Below are positions 1 through 10,702 of a stretch of 64,000 bases of DNA, piece by piece. Position 1 is the stretch's first letter. Each line of letters starts with the position of its first letter. Both the position numbers and the translations under genes were made by a program. This DNA is from Agriotes lineatus (lineage: Eukaryota > Arthropoda > Insecta > Coleoptera > Elateridae), in the NCBI GenBank assembly GCA_940337035.1, contig CALNHX010003597.1, forward strand, positions 1 through 64,000, read 5' to 3'. The notes under the pieces were generated by a model. That model was not told where the DNA came from. It ran no database searches and saw only the letters and a program-made list of their open reading frames with translations.

Positions 1-282
1 AGATCCCCATACTGGCCCTCCTTATCTTGGACACACTGTATATTAAATCTAAATCCGATGAATATGTCATGAAAATGTGAGCCTTTTGTGATTTAACTGG
101 GGTGACCACATTTCAATTTATGCAAACCCTGAGAGCCTCCGTGCTTAAAAGAAAATTTTTCTATGAGAAATGCAGAATGTTTATAAAAAACAAAAAGCAA
201 GCAAATAAAAACAATGTTTTTATTCCTTTCTGTTAATGGTTAGGAAATAGAATACAGGGTGTAACTGAAATACTTGCCATAT

Positions 283-372
283 GGTATGTCAAGCGTGCTA
301 GGACCCCTTCTCTATTTAATATATATTAACGACATAGAAGATATAAACATACATGGAAAAACATATCTATAA
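283..372 (+). pseudogene. Reverse transcriptase scrap (non-LTR type)
   Basis: A 29-codon open stretch, closed by TAA, reads GMSSVLGPLLYLIYINDIED and onward. This matches the G(V/I)PQGS-LGPLLF-IYINDL block of non-LTR reverse transcriptases that lies just before the catalytic YADD motif. No YADD and no flanking domain follow. It is a short relic and cannot be assigned to a clade. Confidence 0.55.
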
Positions 373-643
373 ACCGTTCAATAGTTATTTGCCAAGTAGG
401 TAGACATGGAATTTTGTTTTTATGTTTAATAAAACTAAAACTCCTTAGAAACTTTTTCTGACACTTTGTCAGAAGCAGCTGTTATGTACAGGAGGCTCAC
501 GAAAGTGTCTAATTTGACATTTTGAGGTTAAACATGCAATGTTGCCAGTCCTTTCATACTTTGTTTGCCACTAGGCATAATATGTATGGACATCGCCGTC
601 ATGGATATCTATCTGTCAAACAAATTGTAGTACTAAAGTAAAT

Positions 644-1731
644 ATGCCAAAAGTCATTAAAGGTGACACAAAACTACAAATTACAAAGGCTTACAGGCAT
701 TATAAAGCTGACAGGCCAGACCTCAGTGAAACTGAAATCTTTGCTCGGCTTAGTGACTTTTGGGATGCAAGTATTTATGCATAAAACTTAATTGTTGCTT
801 TAATTTTCGGCTTTGTACTGTTTTAGATATCTGAAAGAACTATTAGAAATATTATGGGGCGGAACAATTTTGAAATTAAACCTTTTGGCCCACTACCTAA
901 AATGATACATACTATTTGCAACATACGCACTGAAGAACTAGTTAACAATGCGAGACAAATTGTGCAAGAACAACCACACGTATCTGTTCGCCATTTAGGA
1001 CAGCAATTAAATGTTTCATATTCAACATCTCATAGGATATTAAGAAGCAATTTGCATTATTTTTCTTACCGGTTGCAAGTGTATCAGGAACTGCTGCCAA
1101 ACGATCCTCCGGTTAGATTGGAATTTTGTAACTGGTTTATCAATAATTTAGGAAATAACGATAATGCGTTTGAGAAAACTTTCTTTACTGATGAGGCATA
1201 CTTCTATTTATCTGGCTATATTAATTCACAAAGTATGAGGATGTGAAGCGCTGAGAATCCCAATTTTTATGTTGAAGAACCGCTTCACCCACAAAAAATC
1301 GGGGTTTGGGCTGCAATTAGTAAAAAAAGAGTTATAGGTCCTATATTTTTTTAAGGTAATTGAGTGCAGTAAAACGATAAAATTTTATTTTAATAGTTCA
1401 AATTTTAGGTTTTCTAAATGCACAACCATATCATACTGAAATTTTGTCGCCGTTTTTTGAAGAGTTACGTGACAATGAATTACAAACGGGTTACGTACTT
1501 TCAATAAGATGGGGCATAAATTTACTTAAAGAGTTTTACAAAAACAGAGTTATTAGTCAAAACATGTCTACAGTGTGGCCCCCGAGGTCTTGTAACTTAA
1601 CTCCCTGTGATTTTCTTCTGTGGCCATATTTAAAAAAAATCCATTCTTCAACTTCCACTGGACAATATTCAGCAGCTTTAACAAAGAAGTACCTAATGGA
1701 AAAAATAAAGAAATCAATAATAATGGCGTAA
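644..1731 (+). pseudogene. Decayed Tc1/mariner-like (IS630 superfamily) transposase
   Basis: Three pieces make a broken transposase. Bases 644-785 encode a 46-residue leader; a possible intron ends at the TTTTAG before 825. Bases 854-1246 hold a helix-turn-helix (SVRHLGQQLNVSYSTSHRIL) followed by the first catalytic block, FFTDEAYFYLSGY. Bases 1444-1731 carry the third block, WPPRSCNLTPCDFLLWPYLK, in which the D of PRSCDLTP is N. The middle part with the second Asp is lost (1247-1443). The lost catalytic residue, stops and gaps make it inactive. A second fragment of the same broad family lies at 48027-48413. Confidence 0.8.
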
Positions 1732-1740
1732 TATTAAGAT

Positions 1741-2341
1741 TTGAGAATAGAACGAGTTAAGGAGTTTACTTTCTTAGGAACATTAATCTCTGAAAACTTA
1801 AATTACACACAAGGAATTAAATCAAGGTTAATAAAAGCTACGAGATGTCCGGGCGCGTTAAATAGTATAATGTCCTTAAGACAAATGTCGCGAAATGCAA
1901 AACTACGACTTATAAGACTGTAATTCGACCCACAGCTACGTACGCATGTGAAACATGGACGATGAATGTGGCAGACCAAGATACGATAAGTAGGTGGGAG
2001 AGAAAAATGCGGAGAAAAATATTTGGAGGGACTCGGACGGATGATGGTTGGAGAAGACTTACAAACGAAGAGGTACAAAAGAAGTATGGAGAGCCAAATA
2101 TAGTAGACTTCATTAAAGCTCGAAGGTTAAGATGGTTTGGGCATATATGGAGAATGCCAGATAGAAGAGCTACTAAGATAGTATTGGAAGGCAGAGCGCA
2201 AGAAACTAGAAGAAGAAGTGACCAACGAATAGGTGGAAGGAGGCAGTAATGGAAGACATAGCAAGGAAAGGAATAGAAGACTGGAGAAATAAAATCATCA
2301 ATAAGGGACAATGGAGACACATTGTTATGCAATTGGCCTAA
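1741..2341 (+). pseudogene. 3' end of an RTE-like non-LTR retrotransposon
   Basis: Two frame-shifted pieces encode the C-terminal tail found after the reverse transcriptase of RTE-type elements: KEFTFLGTLISENL, LRQMSRNAKLRLIRL, a YACETWTMN-like stretch, DTISRWERKMRRKIFGG and RRLRWFGHIWRMPDRR, ending about 2341. Shifts or stops lie near 1923 and 2249. Everything upstream (endonuclease and the RT core) is missing, so this is a 5'-truncated copy, now dead. Confidence 0.8.
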
Positions 2342-2681
2342 AGTGGCTTGTAAAAGCTTTATTTATACTGAAAAAATACATAAATTGTAATATTTAAATA
2401 TTTTTGTATACAATTTATAATTACAATAAAAAAACGACTTTCATTATACCATTATGCCTACTCAACAAAGTATGAAACGTATTCAGAATCAGCAATTTGT
2501 CTTTCATGAAATTTATCTTAACCAATACTAAAAGTGGCACAAAATCCAAAACCAAATCTGGCAACCACGTTTTGTACATTAACATAAAATTATCATTTTA
2601 TATAAAATGAGCATAATCTAACTTTTGTTAATGACTGACAGCATATTTACAGGGTGAAATTCATCACCCTAACATGGCCTC
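2342..2681. other. AT-rich non-coding stretch before the LTR element
   Basis: No open frame or recognised family. A short palindrome, AGGGTGAAATTCATCACCCT (2651-2670), lies close to the left LTR boundary and may be the end of a DNA transposon. Otherwise nothing is seen. Confidence 0.4.
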
Positions 2682-4659
2682 TGTTATGGGCCAAAAGTCA
2701 CTTTTCGTATTAATTTAACGATTTGCCTTATCCCTGCCTAATTCAAGGCACTTTGCACATTTCGCTCTAACTATTTACCCTATAATAGCCTAGTTTGAGT
2801 TACCCATTTCCTCGAGTAAAGTCACTGCAGATTAGGCCTCACGTTGTACGCGTGCTATGTTGGTTGCAGATGCGATTTTTCTGCAAATTTGGAATTTTCT
2901 GGGCCTAGCTGTCAAATTATCATTGGCCATTTTGAGTTGTCAGAAGATGGATGTGGTGAAAGGCATCTTTGGTTGATCGATGCACGAATATTTGTAATTC
3001 GGTTTTGTCACGCTCATCCTAGCATGAAAATGTATATCTTGGTGTGAAATTGGTCTGGGAGACGTCCCCCGACGTTTTTGTTGTGATACATTTCAAGCAC
3101 GGATTTTTGTCCGGAATTCATCTGACAAACACATGTAACTACTTGGGCGATTTGGAGCATAACATCTCACGCTCCCTTTTGGTACGGGCGGTGAACGCAC
3201 TCAGCTCCCCTTTGGTACGGGCAGTGAAAGCACTCAATTCCCCTTTGGTACGGGTGGTGAACGCACTCAGATTAGGAAGCAGTCCTTGAGTATGAACTAA
3301 CGCATCTCTGTTGGTGTGTTGCGAGCTTTGTACATGTTGGCGCAGAGCTTTTCGAGGCGTTTGGTTGATGGATTTGGCCCCTCTTGGAGAGCACTCTCTC
3401 CAGGCAGTTGCTGCAGTCGGCTGGCTGTGAGTTTGGGAGATTTCCAGTCCCTAAAACAGGCTAGCAGATTTACTGGCCCGAGATCTCTGCGTTACCTGCG
3501 ATGAAGCCCATTGGAACACCTGGCTTCCTCGACATCGTGCAGTAGGCCTCCGATTTAGCACGTTCGTCACCTGGTGCAGCCAAGGTCTGTCTTTGCAATT
3601 TCCTTAAGCGTTCTTGTGCAGTTTTGAGCTCGACCAACTTAACCTGTGTTATAGGCATGATTTTAATGTGTGTGTAATTATTCATTGTAGCGCTTTGTGC
3701 TACGGCCAGATTTTGATAAGCGAATTAACTTACTTTAATGTTGTGATAACTCACCTGTCTAAAAGTAAACCTATTTTGTTGTTTACATCTTTATATTTGC
3801 AACTTGACATTTCGAGCCTCCATTAGAGGCTGTGTCTAATGTAGGTGCGTAGGGACGATAAGGTTTCCCTTATGTAAATTTTGTAATAGCAATTCTTGCA
3901 TACGCCCATTTGAACGATTTTAGACTCGATCTCAGTGGAGAGATCCGTCAGTCGGTTGAATTTGGCTTAGTGCGGCCCCATTTTGCAAGAAATTAGCGAA
4001 ATCAGTCCGATCGTTGTTTAAGCAATTACGCCCCTTCAGGGCGAGATTTAATTAGCGTGTTTCGGGTAATTTTGCGCCCCTATCAACCAAGATCTTGGGT
4101 AACAATGGGATTTGTGTACATTTGATTACTAGTACAGTTATGTATTTTTGCAACTGAGGGTTTAGCGTTGATTTCAACTTGACAAACAAAGCAAAACCTT
4201 AACTACCGCTTAAATTTGAGACGCGTTTGGTCATACATGCGAATTGCTACGATCTACGACTTTATTCATTTAATCTGGTGAGTTTAATCTGTGATAAATT
4301 TTTCGATATTATTATATGAAATCTGGTTTGTGATATTTGTTGTTGTGATATACTACCGAGCACTGTTAATATTTTATGAATGTTAATATTCTATTAAATT
4401 ATATATACTCGTTACTTATGCCTGCGAATTTGATTTGTGTGTCCTTGTCGCTACCTCTAATTTTCAGGATCGCTTAGTAGCACCTTCCGTAGTGTCTGGT
4501 TTGATGATTAGCAAAGTGCTGGGTTATGCTACTTGGCGCCCATAAATTACTCACCGTTTCAGCTTACGCTTTAAGTCTTCTGTTCGACCCACGACCAGCT
4601 CCGGCTGAGAATCCGGTAGCCTTTGCTACTCCTTATTTTATAGTCAGAGTTTTGTAACA
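2682..4659 (+). repeat. 5' LTR (1978 bp)
   Basis: It starts TGTTATGGGCC and ends TTTGTAACA, giving the TG...CA ends of an LTR. The same sequence recurs at 10703-12773. It lacks about 59 bp present in the 3' LTR near 11192 and has one unit fewer of a 33-bp tandem repeat. Short open frames inside it are non-coding. Confidence 0.95.
3172..3270 (+). repeat. 33-bp tandem repeat in the 5' LTR, 3 units
   Basis: Three imperfect 33-bp units of the form CTCCCTTTTGGTACGGGCGG followed by TGAACGCACTCAG. The 3' LTR has four units. The outer units are the better conserved pair. Confidence 0.95.
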
Positions 4660-4669
4660 AGGAGTTAAT

Positions 4670-4690
4670 TGGCGCCCATTCGTGGAGCGT
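4670..4690 (+). promoter_or_regulatory. Probable tRNA primer-binding site
   Basis: TGGCGCCCATTCGTGG lies 10 bases after the end of the 5' LTR. PBSs usually begin TGG, complementary to the tRNA CCA end. The 10-base gap is larger than usual, so the boundary or the site is uncertain. Confidence 0.45.
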
Positions 4691-5043
4691 GATTTTGTTT
4701 GAATTCGCTTGGCTTGGACTTGTGTTATATATTTTTTTTCCCTTGCTGTGCTCGGAATATTTAGATATATAGTTAGAATTAGTCTTGGTGGTATGGTATC
4801 TATATTGCATGATAGTTATATAGGTTTTTTTTGCATGATCTCCCAAGTGCAGGTAGTTTAGGAACGTGGCATCCAATATTGTCGTTAGATTTGTGGTGCG
4901 ACGATTTATTGGAGATTTTTTTAGTATTTTAAGAAAAATTCTTGGTAGTTTTAGTCACTTTATTCGAGTGTGTATACAAATAGGCAACACACTAGTTTTG
5001 AGTATTAAATTAGTCATTTAGTTTCTTTGTTGAATACCCGAAA

Positions 5044-6465
5044 ATGGACGTTGATCGCTTACTTGTCGATGAACTTGATTACGAATTATTGGTTCGGGGC
5101 ATTTCTTGCCAAGGTAACGTCATGGAGAAACGCAAATTACTTAGGGCCCGATTTAGGATGGAGCGTGATGGTAATGTCAGTTTTCCTGAAGTCCACATTG
5201 ATTACAGACAGGAATTGGAAGCATGCAGGGCTAAATTAGCTACCCTTGATGCAGAAGTCCGCATTTGCAGTTCCACCACAAAAGATAATAACTTCAAGAG
5301 ATTACATACTCGTCTTCTACATGTTTATGGCCGCTTAGAGAGAATTGTTTCCACCGAGTTCTCTGCCCACCTGAAAAATGAAGCCGTGAATATTTGCCTT
5401 CAATTATTAGACGATCTTGAAAGTAGGACTGAGAATCGACAAGAGCTCGATTTAATTTCACTTGATGAACCGGATGCTGCTACTGATTTACCTCAAGCTC
5501 CCGATACTTACCGAGATTATCAGGAACAACCATCTCCACCAGATGTTGAACCTAGACGTAGCTCCAACGTCAACTTCAACCTCAATGCTTCACAGCAAAG
5601 AAGATCTTCACTTTTTCATAGCACTAGTATGGCTACATCGAGTCATGCACCCTCTGAACATAATTTCATTCCCGTCAACAAATGGAAGATGCAATATAAT
5701 GGTGAAAGTGGCGTAACAAGCTTTCTGGAACGTATTGAAGAACTCCGAGTTGCTAGAGGAGTACCTAAGCAACATCTGTTTACTGCAGCCGTAGAACTTT
5801 TTACTGGTAACGCCTTAATCTGGTACAGATCTATGCGTGACACCATCAACAGTTGGGATGATCTCACCAAAGCTCTCCGAGAAACTTTCTTGCCGTGTGA
5901 TTATGAAGCGACTTTATGGGACGAGATTAGAAACCGCACTCAAGGTGTGGATGAGCCGGTATCCGTTTACATTGCGGTTATGGAGAATCTTTTCCGACGC
6001 CTTCCTTCAGTGCCTTTGGAAACCACACGTCTCACTATGATAAAAAGGAATTTACAACCTTACATTCAATCACAATTGGCCTTACAATTTGTGCCCACAA
6101 TTTCAGAACTCACCCGAGTATGCAAGATGATCGAAGACACTCGCGTACGAGCTTCACGCTTTCGAAACCCTCCAACAAATGTGAAGAATCTGCTTGAACC
6201 AGACTTAGCGTATCGTCGGTCACACTCGAACTTCAATATAGCTTCTGTAGAAGAATCTTCTATTGTTCCTGCCCTTTCAGCTTGTAACAGCCAACCTGTT
6301 GTGGATGCCGTCAATCCCATTGTTTGTTGGAATTGTAACCAACCCAATCATCGATCAATTAATTGCCCTCAGCCTAAAAAGATGCACTGTTATAAATGTG
6401 GCAAACCGAACTATACCTCCAGAACCTGTCCTTCATGTTCGGGAAACGCCAATCAGCGTTGTTAA
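5044..6465 (+). CDS. gag: Gag polyprotein of the Ty3/gypsy element
   Basis: 473 residues, structural capsid/nucleocapsid protein of the retrotransposon particle. Residues about 210-370 form the retrotransposon Gag block (KWKMQYNGESGVTSFLERIE, ALIWYRSMRD, FLPCDYEATLWDEIRNRTQG). Two zinc knuckles close it at about 429-442 and 449-462. The first is a standard CCHC, CWNCNQPNHRSINC. The second, CYKCGKPNYTSRTC, has Tyr where the zinc-binding His should be. The ATG at 5044 follows a 384-base leader. The last 70 bases overlap pol, and GGGAAAC at 6441-6447 sits in the right phase for a -1 shift. Intact, no stops. Confidence 0.93.
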   Translation: MDVDRLLVDELDYELLVRGISCQGNVMEKRKLLRARFRMERDGNVSFPEVHIDYRQELEACRAKLATLDAEVRICSSTTKDNNFKRLHTRLLHVYGRLERIVSTEFSAHLKNEAVNICLQLLDDLESRTENRQELDLISLDEPDAATDLPQAPDTYRDYQEQPSPPDVEPRRSSNVNFNLNASQQRRSSLFHSTSMATSSHAPSEHNFIPVNKWKMQYNGESGVTSFLERIEELRVARGVPKQHLFTAAVELFTGNALIWYRSMRDTINSWDDLTKALRETFLPCDYEATLWDEIRNRTQGVDEPVSVYIAVMENLFRRLPSVPLETTRLTMIKRNLQPYIQSQLALQFVPTISELTRVCKMIEDTRVRASRFRNPPTNVKNLLEPDLAYRRSHSNFNIASVEESSIVPALSACNSQPVVDAVNPIVCWNCNQPNHRSINCPQPKKMHCYKCGKPNYTSRTCPSCSGNANQRC

Positions 6466-9400
6466 GAGGCCGATTAGCACGCTGTAAGCATATTAAGGCC
6501 AACAAACGTGTTGTCGAATCTGAAAATTCTGTCTTTAAGCATCAAGCTGTACTCGACTTCATACTTAGTCATGCCGGTAAAGATGAACGACCCTACCTGA
6601 AGGTTTCGATTTTTGGAAATTATATTTTAGGCCTTTTAGACTCTGGAGCCTCTCGAACTCTCTTAGGTAGACAAGGCTGGGAGATGCTACAGAATTACTG
6701 CCGCCTCGATACTCAGCACATTTCTTCTTGTGTAGTGGCTAATGGTGACGAATGTATCAGTATAGGTACTACCACGATACCTATAACTCTTCGAAACAAA
6801 GTCTGTGTCATGGACGTTTTGGTGGTTCCTTCACTACCTCATTCGCTCATTCTAGGCATAGATTTTTGGCGTAAGATGAACATCATCCCTAACCTTCGTC
6901 AGGATGAATGGAATTTTGCCATGGACAATCCCAACGTTTTCGTCAATGCTATACAATCTGCCGAACATCTTTCTAGTGCACAGAGCCTTCAGCTACAAGA
7001 ATTTATCGATAATACCTTTAGAGTCATGGGTGACAAGATCGGATGTACTCACTTAGTCCAACATGAGATTAGAACGCAATCTCCACCTATAAAACAGCGT
7101 TATTACCCCATTTCGCCGGCCCTCCAACAACATGTCGATAGGGAATTAGATAGGATGCTGAAAGATGGCATTGTGGAACGCTCTACCTCTGCGTGGTCGT
7201 CTCCGATTCTTATGGTCAAAAAGCGTGATAACACCTATAGGTTTTGTGTGGATTTTCGTAAGCTAAATAAAGTTAGTCAGCCAGATGCGTACCCTCTTCC
7301 GTATATTAGCAGTACCCTCGACAAACTTCGGGATGCACGTTATCTTACGACCTTGGATATCAAGTCCGCCTATTGGCAGATACCTGTTGCAGAGTCTTCT
7401 CGTGAATATACCGCCTTTACGGTGCCTAATCGAGGCTTGTATCAATTTCGTCGTCTACCTTTCGGTCTTCATACCGCCCCGGCCACTTGGCAACGATTGA
7501 TAGATCGTGTGATAGGGGCTGACCTAGAACCTTTTGTTTTCACCTACCTCGATGACGTCATTATATGTACACAAACCTTCGAACAACATTTAGACGTTTT
7601 ACGAGAGGTTGCCAAACGCTTGTCTGATGCCGGTTTAACCTTAAGCAAGGAAAAGTGCCATTTTTGCAAACCGGAACTTCGATACTTAGGCTATGTAGTC
7701 AATTCCAAAGGTCTGTTAGTCGACCCAGATAAAGTTCGGGCCATCCTCGAAATACCCACACCAACTTGTGTTTCTGAAATCCGCCGCATAGTGGGTATGG
7801 CCTCATGGTATAGGCGCTTCGTACCTAATTTCTCTACGTTGTTGGCTCCGCTGACTTCGTTGCTTAAAAAGAACGTCAAATTTCATTGGACTGCAGATTG
7901 TGAAGAGGCTTTTCATTCAATTAAGGAACACTTAATTTCTGCACCTATACTTGCGTGTCCTAATTTCGACTTGCCTTTCTCTATTCAGACTGACGCCTCC
8001 GCTTATGGTCTTGGCGCCGTTCTCACACAAAATCAAGAAGATGGTGAGAAGGTTATCTGCTATATTAGTCGCTCTTTAACCAAGAACGAGAGAAATTTCA
8101 GCACCACCGAACGTGAGTGCCTGGCAGTTATTTTTGCTATAGAAAAACTTCGGCCATACATCGAGGGAACGAAGTTCACTGTGATCACTGATCATTATAG
8201 TTTAAAATGGTTGAACAACATTAAAGATCCTACTGGCCGAATTGCTCGATGGGCAGTACGCCTACAACAATATGATTTTGACATCATCCACCGTAAAGGG
8301 AAAGATCATGTAGTACCTGATACGCTGTCTCGTGCTGTGCCAGTGGTAGATGCCATTGAAGGACAACCCATGTTAGACGCAGATGTCAAGGACCGTTGGT
8401 ACCTACGTATGCTAGCCAACGTACGGAATAATCCCCGTCGTTTTCCCTTGTGGCGTGTTGAAGGGAACAAGCTATACAAGCACACCACCGTTGCTTACTC
8501 CGACCTACGAGAAGACAGAGATGAATGGAAACTGGTGGTTCCTAAAGAGAAACGTACTGACCTGATATGCCAGAATCATGACCTTCCAACAGCTGGACAT
8601 ACTGGTGTATCCAAAACTTTAAATCGTATAGCTAAACTTTATTATTGGCCCAAGATGCGTGCTGACGTGGCCCGCTATATACGCCGTTGTAACACCTGCG
8701 GGAGAACCAAGCCTGAACAGCGACCTCCTGTCGGCTTTATGGGTGGACATTCAATTATAAATAAACCGTGGGAAGTAATTTGTACTGACATTGTTGGTCC
8801 TTTGCCTCGGTCGAAGAAAGGTTATTCTTATATCCTCGTCGTTGCCGACTGTTTCAGCAAATTTCCTCTATTCTTTCCTTTGCGCTCAGCTACGGCTCCT
8901 AATATAGTCAAACACCTTGAAGAAGATGTGTTCCTCGTGTACGGGGCGCCTCGCCGCATCATCTGTGATAATGGTGTCCAATTTCGCAGCCGTGAGTTTA
9001 CTGCTCTCATGAACACCTACAACTGCAAAATGTCATTTACAGCCTATTATCACCCTCAGGCGAATCCAACCGAACGCATTAACCGCGTCCTGAAGACTAT
9101 GCTAACGGCATATGTTCGAGATAATCACCGTGAATGGGACAAGTATTTACCTCATGTGGCGTGCGCTATTAGAACCTCCAAACACGAAGTAACTGGACAA
9201 ACTCCTTATTTCATCAACTTTGGTCGGGAGATTGTTCTTAAGAGACCTGGAGCAGCTGACGACGAGAATGCCAATGCCGAGCCTGAGTTGCGATTCGATC
9301 GCGCCAACAATAACAATCGCTCTGAAGCTGTCCAACGCTTATATGCTGATGTACGTCGTCGTCTGGATAAAGCATATGAGAAATCGAAAACATATTATGA

Positions 9401-9659
9401 CCTTAGACGCCGTCCTGTTGAATATCAGGTGAACCAATCTGTTTGGCGCAAAAACTATGTTCTTTCTGATGCTGCGAAACATTTTTCAGCGAAGCTTGCA
9501 CCTAAGTATGTTGGTCCTTTCATTATCCATCGTCGTTTATCCAGATGGGTTTATGAACTTAAGACCCCTGAAGGTAACCTGCTGCGAGGGACTTGGCATG
9601 CTAAAGATCTTAAACCCCATTATGACGACAATCGCGATCAAGTACCTAACGAGGGTTAG
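6396..9659 (+). CDS. pol: Pol polyprotein (protease, RT, RNase H, integrase)
   Basis: 1087 codons open in the -1 frame relative to gag. The ATG at 6396 is unlikely to be the true start; entry by frameshift at 6441 fits better, since a TAA in this frame lies just upstream at 6393. Domains in order: aspartic protease with LLDSGASRTLLG; reverse transcriptase with VDFRKLN, YPLP, LTTLDIKSAYWQI and the catalytic YLDDVI; RNase H with TDASAYGLGAVL and ITDHYSLKWL; integrase with an H-C zinc region (GHTGV...CNTCGRTKPEQ) and the D,D,E core (CTDIVGP, CDNGVQF, YHPQANPTERINR). The C-terminal tail is about 100 basic residues with no clear chromodomain. All catalytic residues I can check are present, so the copy may be active. 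Confidence 0.95.
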   Translation: MWQTELYLQNLSFMFGKRQSALLRGRLARCKHIKANKRVVESENSVFKHQAVLDFILSHAGKDERPYLKVSIFGNYILGLLDSGASRTLLGRQGWEMLQNYCRLDTQHISSCVVANGDECISIGTTTIPITLRNKVCVMDVLVVPSLPHSLILGIDFWRKMNIIPNLRQDEWNFAMDNPNVFVNAIQSAEHLSSAQSLQLQEFIDNTFRVMGDKIGCTHLVQHEIRTQSPPIKQRYYPISPALQQHVDRELDRMLKDGIVERSTSAWSSPILMVKKRDNTYRFCVDFRKLNKVSQPDAYPLPYISSTLDKLRDARYLTTLDIKSAYWQIPVAESSREYTAFTVPNRGLYQFRRLPFGLHTAPATWQRLIDRVIGADLEPFVFTYLDDVIICTQTFEQHLDVLREVAKRLSDAGLTLSKEKCHFCKPELRYLGYVVNSKGLLVDPDKVRAILEIPTPTCVSEIRRIVGMASWYRRFVPNFSTLLAPLTSLLKKNVKFHWTADCEEAFHSIKEHLISAPILACPNFDLPFSIQTDASAYGLGAVLTQNQEDGEKVICYISRSLTKNERNFSTTERECLAVIFAIEKLRPYIEGTKFTVITDHYSLKWLNNIKDPTGRIARWAVRLQQYDFDIIHRKGKDHVVPDTLSRAVPVVDAIEGQPMLDADVKDRWYLRMLANVRNNPRRFPLWRVEGNKLYKHTTVAYSDLREDRDEWKLVVPKEKRTDLICQNHDLPTAGHTGVSKTLNRIAKLYYWPKMRADVARYIRRCNTCGRTKPEQRPPVGFMGGHSIINKPWEVICTDIVGPLPRSKKGYSYILVVADCFSKFPLFFPLRSATAPNIVKHLEEDVFLVYGAPRRIICDNGVQFRSREFTALMNTYNCKMSFTAYYHPQANPTERINRVLKTMLTAYVRDNHREWDKYLPHVACAIRTSKHEVTGQTPYFINFGREIVLKRPGAADDENANAEPELRFDRANNNNRSEAVQRLYADVRRRLDKAYEKSKTYYDLRRRPVEYQVNQSVWRKNYVLSDAAKHFSAKLAPKYVGPFIIHRRLSRWVYELKTPEGNLLRGTWHAKDLKPHYDDNRDQVPNEG
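6441..6484 (+). promoter_or_regulatory. Candidate -1 ribosomal frameshift signal (gag to pol)
   Basis: The heptamer GGGAAAC (6441-6447) is X XXY YYZ in the gag frame (tcG GGA AAC). Six bases later CAGCGT (6454-6459) can pair with ACGCTG (6479-6484), a stem at the spacing typical of -1 signals. It lies inside the only 70-base window in which gag and pol are both open. Confidence 0.75.
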
Positions 9660-10702
9660 TTTGCTGTTATTTCGCGCTTATTTGTTTTACCACTAGTTTT
9701 TAAGTGATATTTTGATTCCAGGTTGTTTTCTCATGTTGTTCCCTTTGGGTTTGTAGTGTGAGAAATATCGTGGGAGTTTTAGTCCATTTGGGAGGATGGT
9801 TGGGGACTTGAACGGTCGGTTACTTTCCCGTCTATTCCTTACTTGTAAGGTAGGCTGAGACATTCCATCTTGTCATACAGGGGTGAGACATTTTTGCCGT
9901 CTCGCTTCCGGTGATCCGCCATCTGGTCACTGTAGATGGTGTTTCAGTGTGCAGTCGGTCCTGGGCTGTACACTTTTCCCAGACTAGTAGGGTGTAGGGC
10001 TGTTTTGTTTTGTCGTCATAGGGCATAGTTGCTTATGATCGCGGAGTGTCCTACGGGGTCCCGCGCCTGGTGTCTATGATCTGTGACGATCTCAAACCTT
10101 TTTCGGCTTTTTCCCATTTAGAAATTTTCTGTTAGTTCATTTGATTCCACCCTACGTTGACAGACTGACGTGACAACGGACGAATCCCTTCTCATCCTTC
10201 TTCTGTGTTGTCCACTATCTCCTTTCCTAGAGCTTTCTAATTCCCATTCCCTTTTTCATTACTTTCGTCTTTAGTTTTCTTCTTCGTGTTAGGTAGTCCC
10301 CTTGGTGGACGTTGTGCTGAATTGGGCCTGGATCGGTTCATCCACCGGCGCGCCTTTTAGATCTAGCAGCGACGGATGTTCCGATGTCCTTTTCTGGGTG
10401 GCGTTCACTGTGAGGTCTGCTTATCCCTTCCTTCTATTTTTCGCTTTCAATCTTTTAATCCCGTCGTAATCCCTTTTTTTTTCTCCTTTTCGTCTTCTAG
10501 TGTTGGAGTATTTAGGCCACGTATCCGTTTCTAAATTATCTGGTGTTGCCTTGGGTGTGTTTGGTTTTTGCAGTATTCTCTTTGGGGCTATTTGAGGTAT
10601 CGATTATGTATCTGTAAGGTTTTGAAGTGTTGTTGATGTGCATGCTTAGGTTCTACGTCGGTAAATTTGAGGAATTTACCTATTTTTAAGTAGGGGGAGA
10701 CT
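9660..10702 (+). other. 3' untranslated part of the LTR element, with polypurine tract
   Basis: No coding frame longer than about 65 codons and no env. It is unusually rich in T and C for long stretches. It ends in AAGTAGGGGGAGA (10688-10700), a purine tract two bases before the 3' LTR and the likely plus-strand primer. Confidence 0.8.

Noticed and set aside
3614..3826. Short open frames in both LTRs, also 2844-3289 and 10865-11250
   Set aside because: They occur in duplicate because the LTRs are duplicates, have no codon or domain signal, and lie in LTR DNA.
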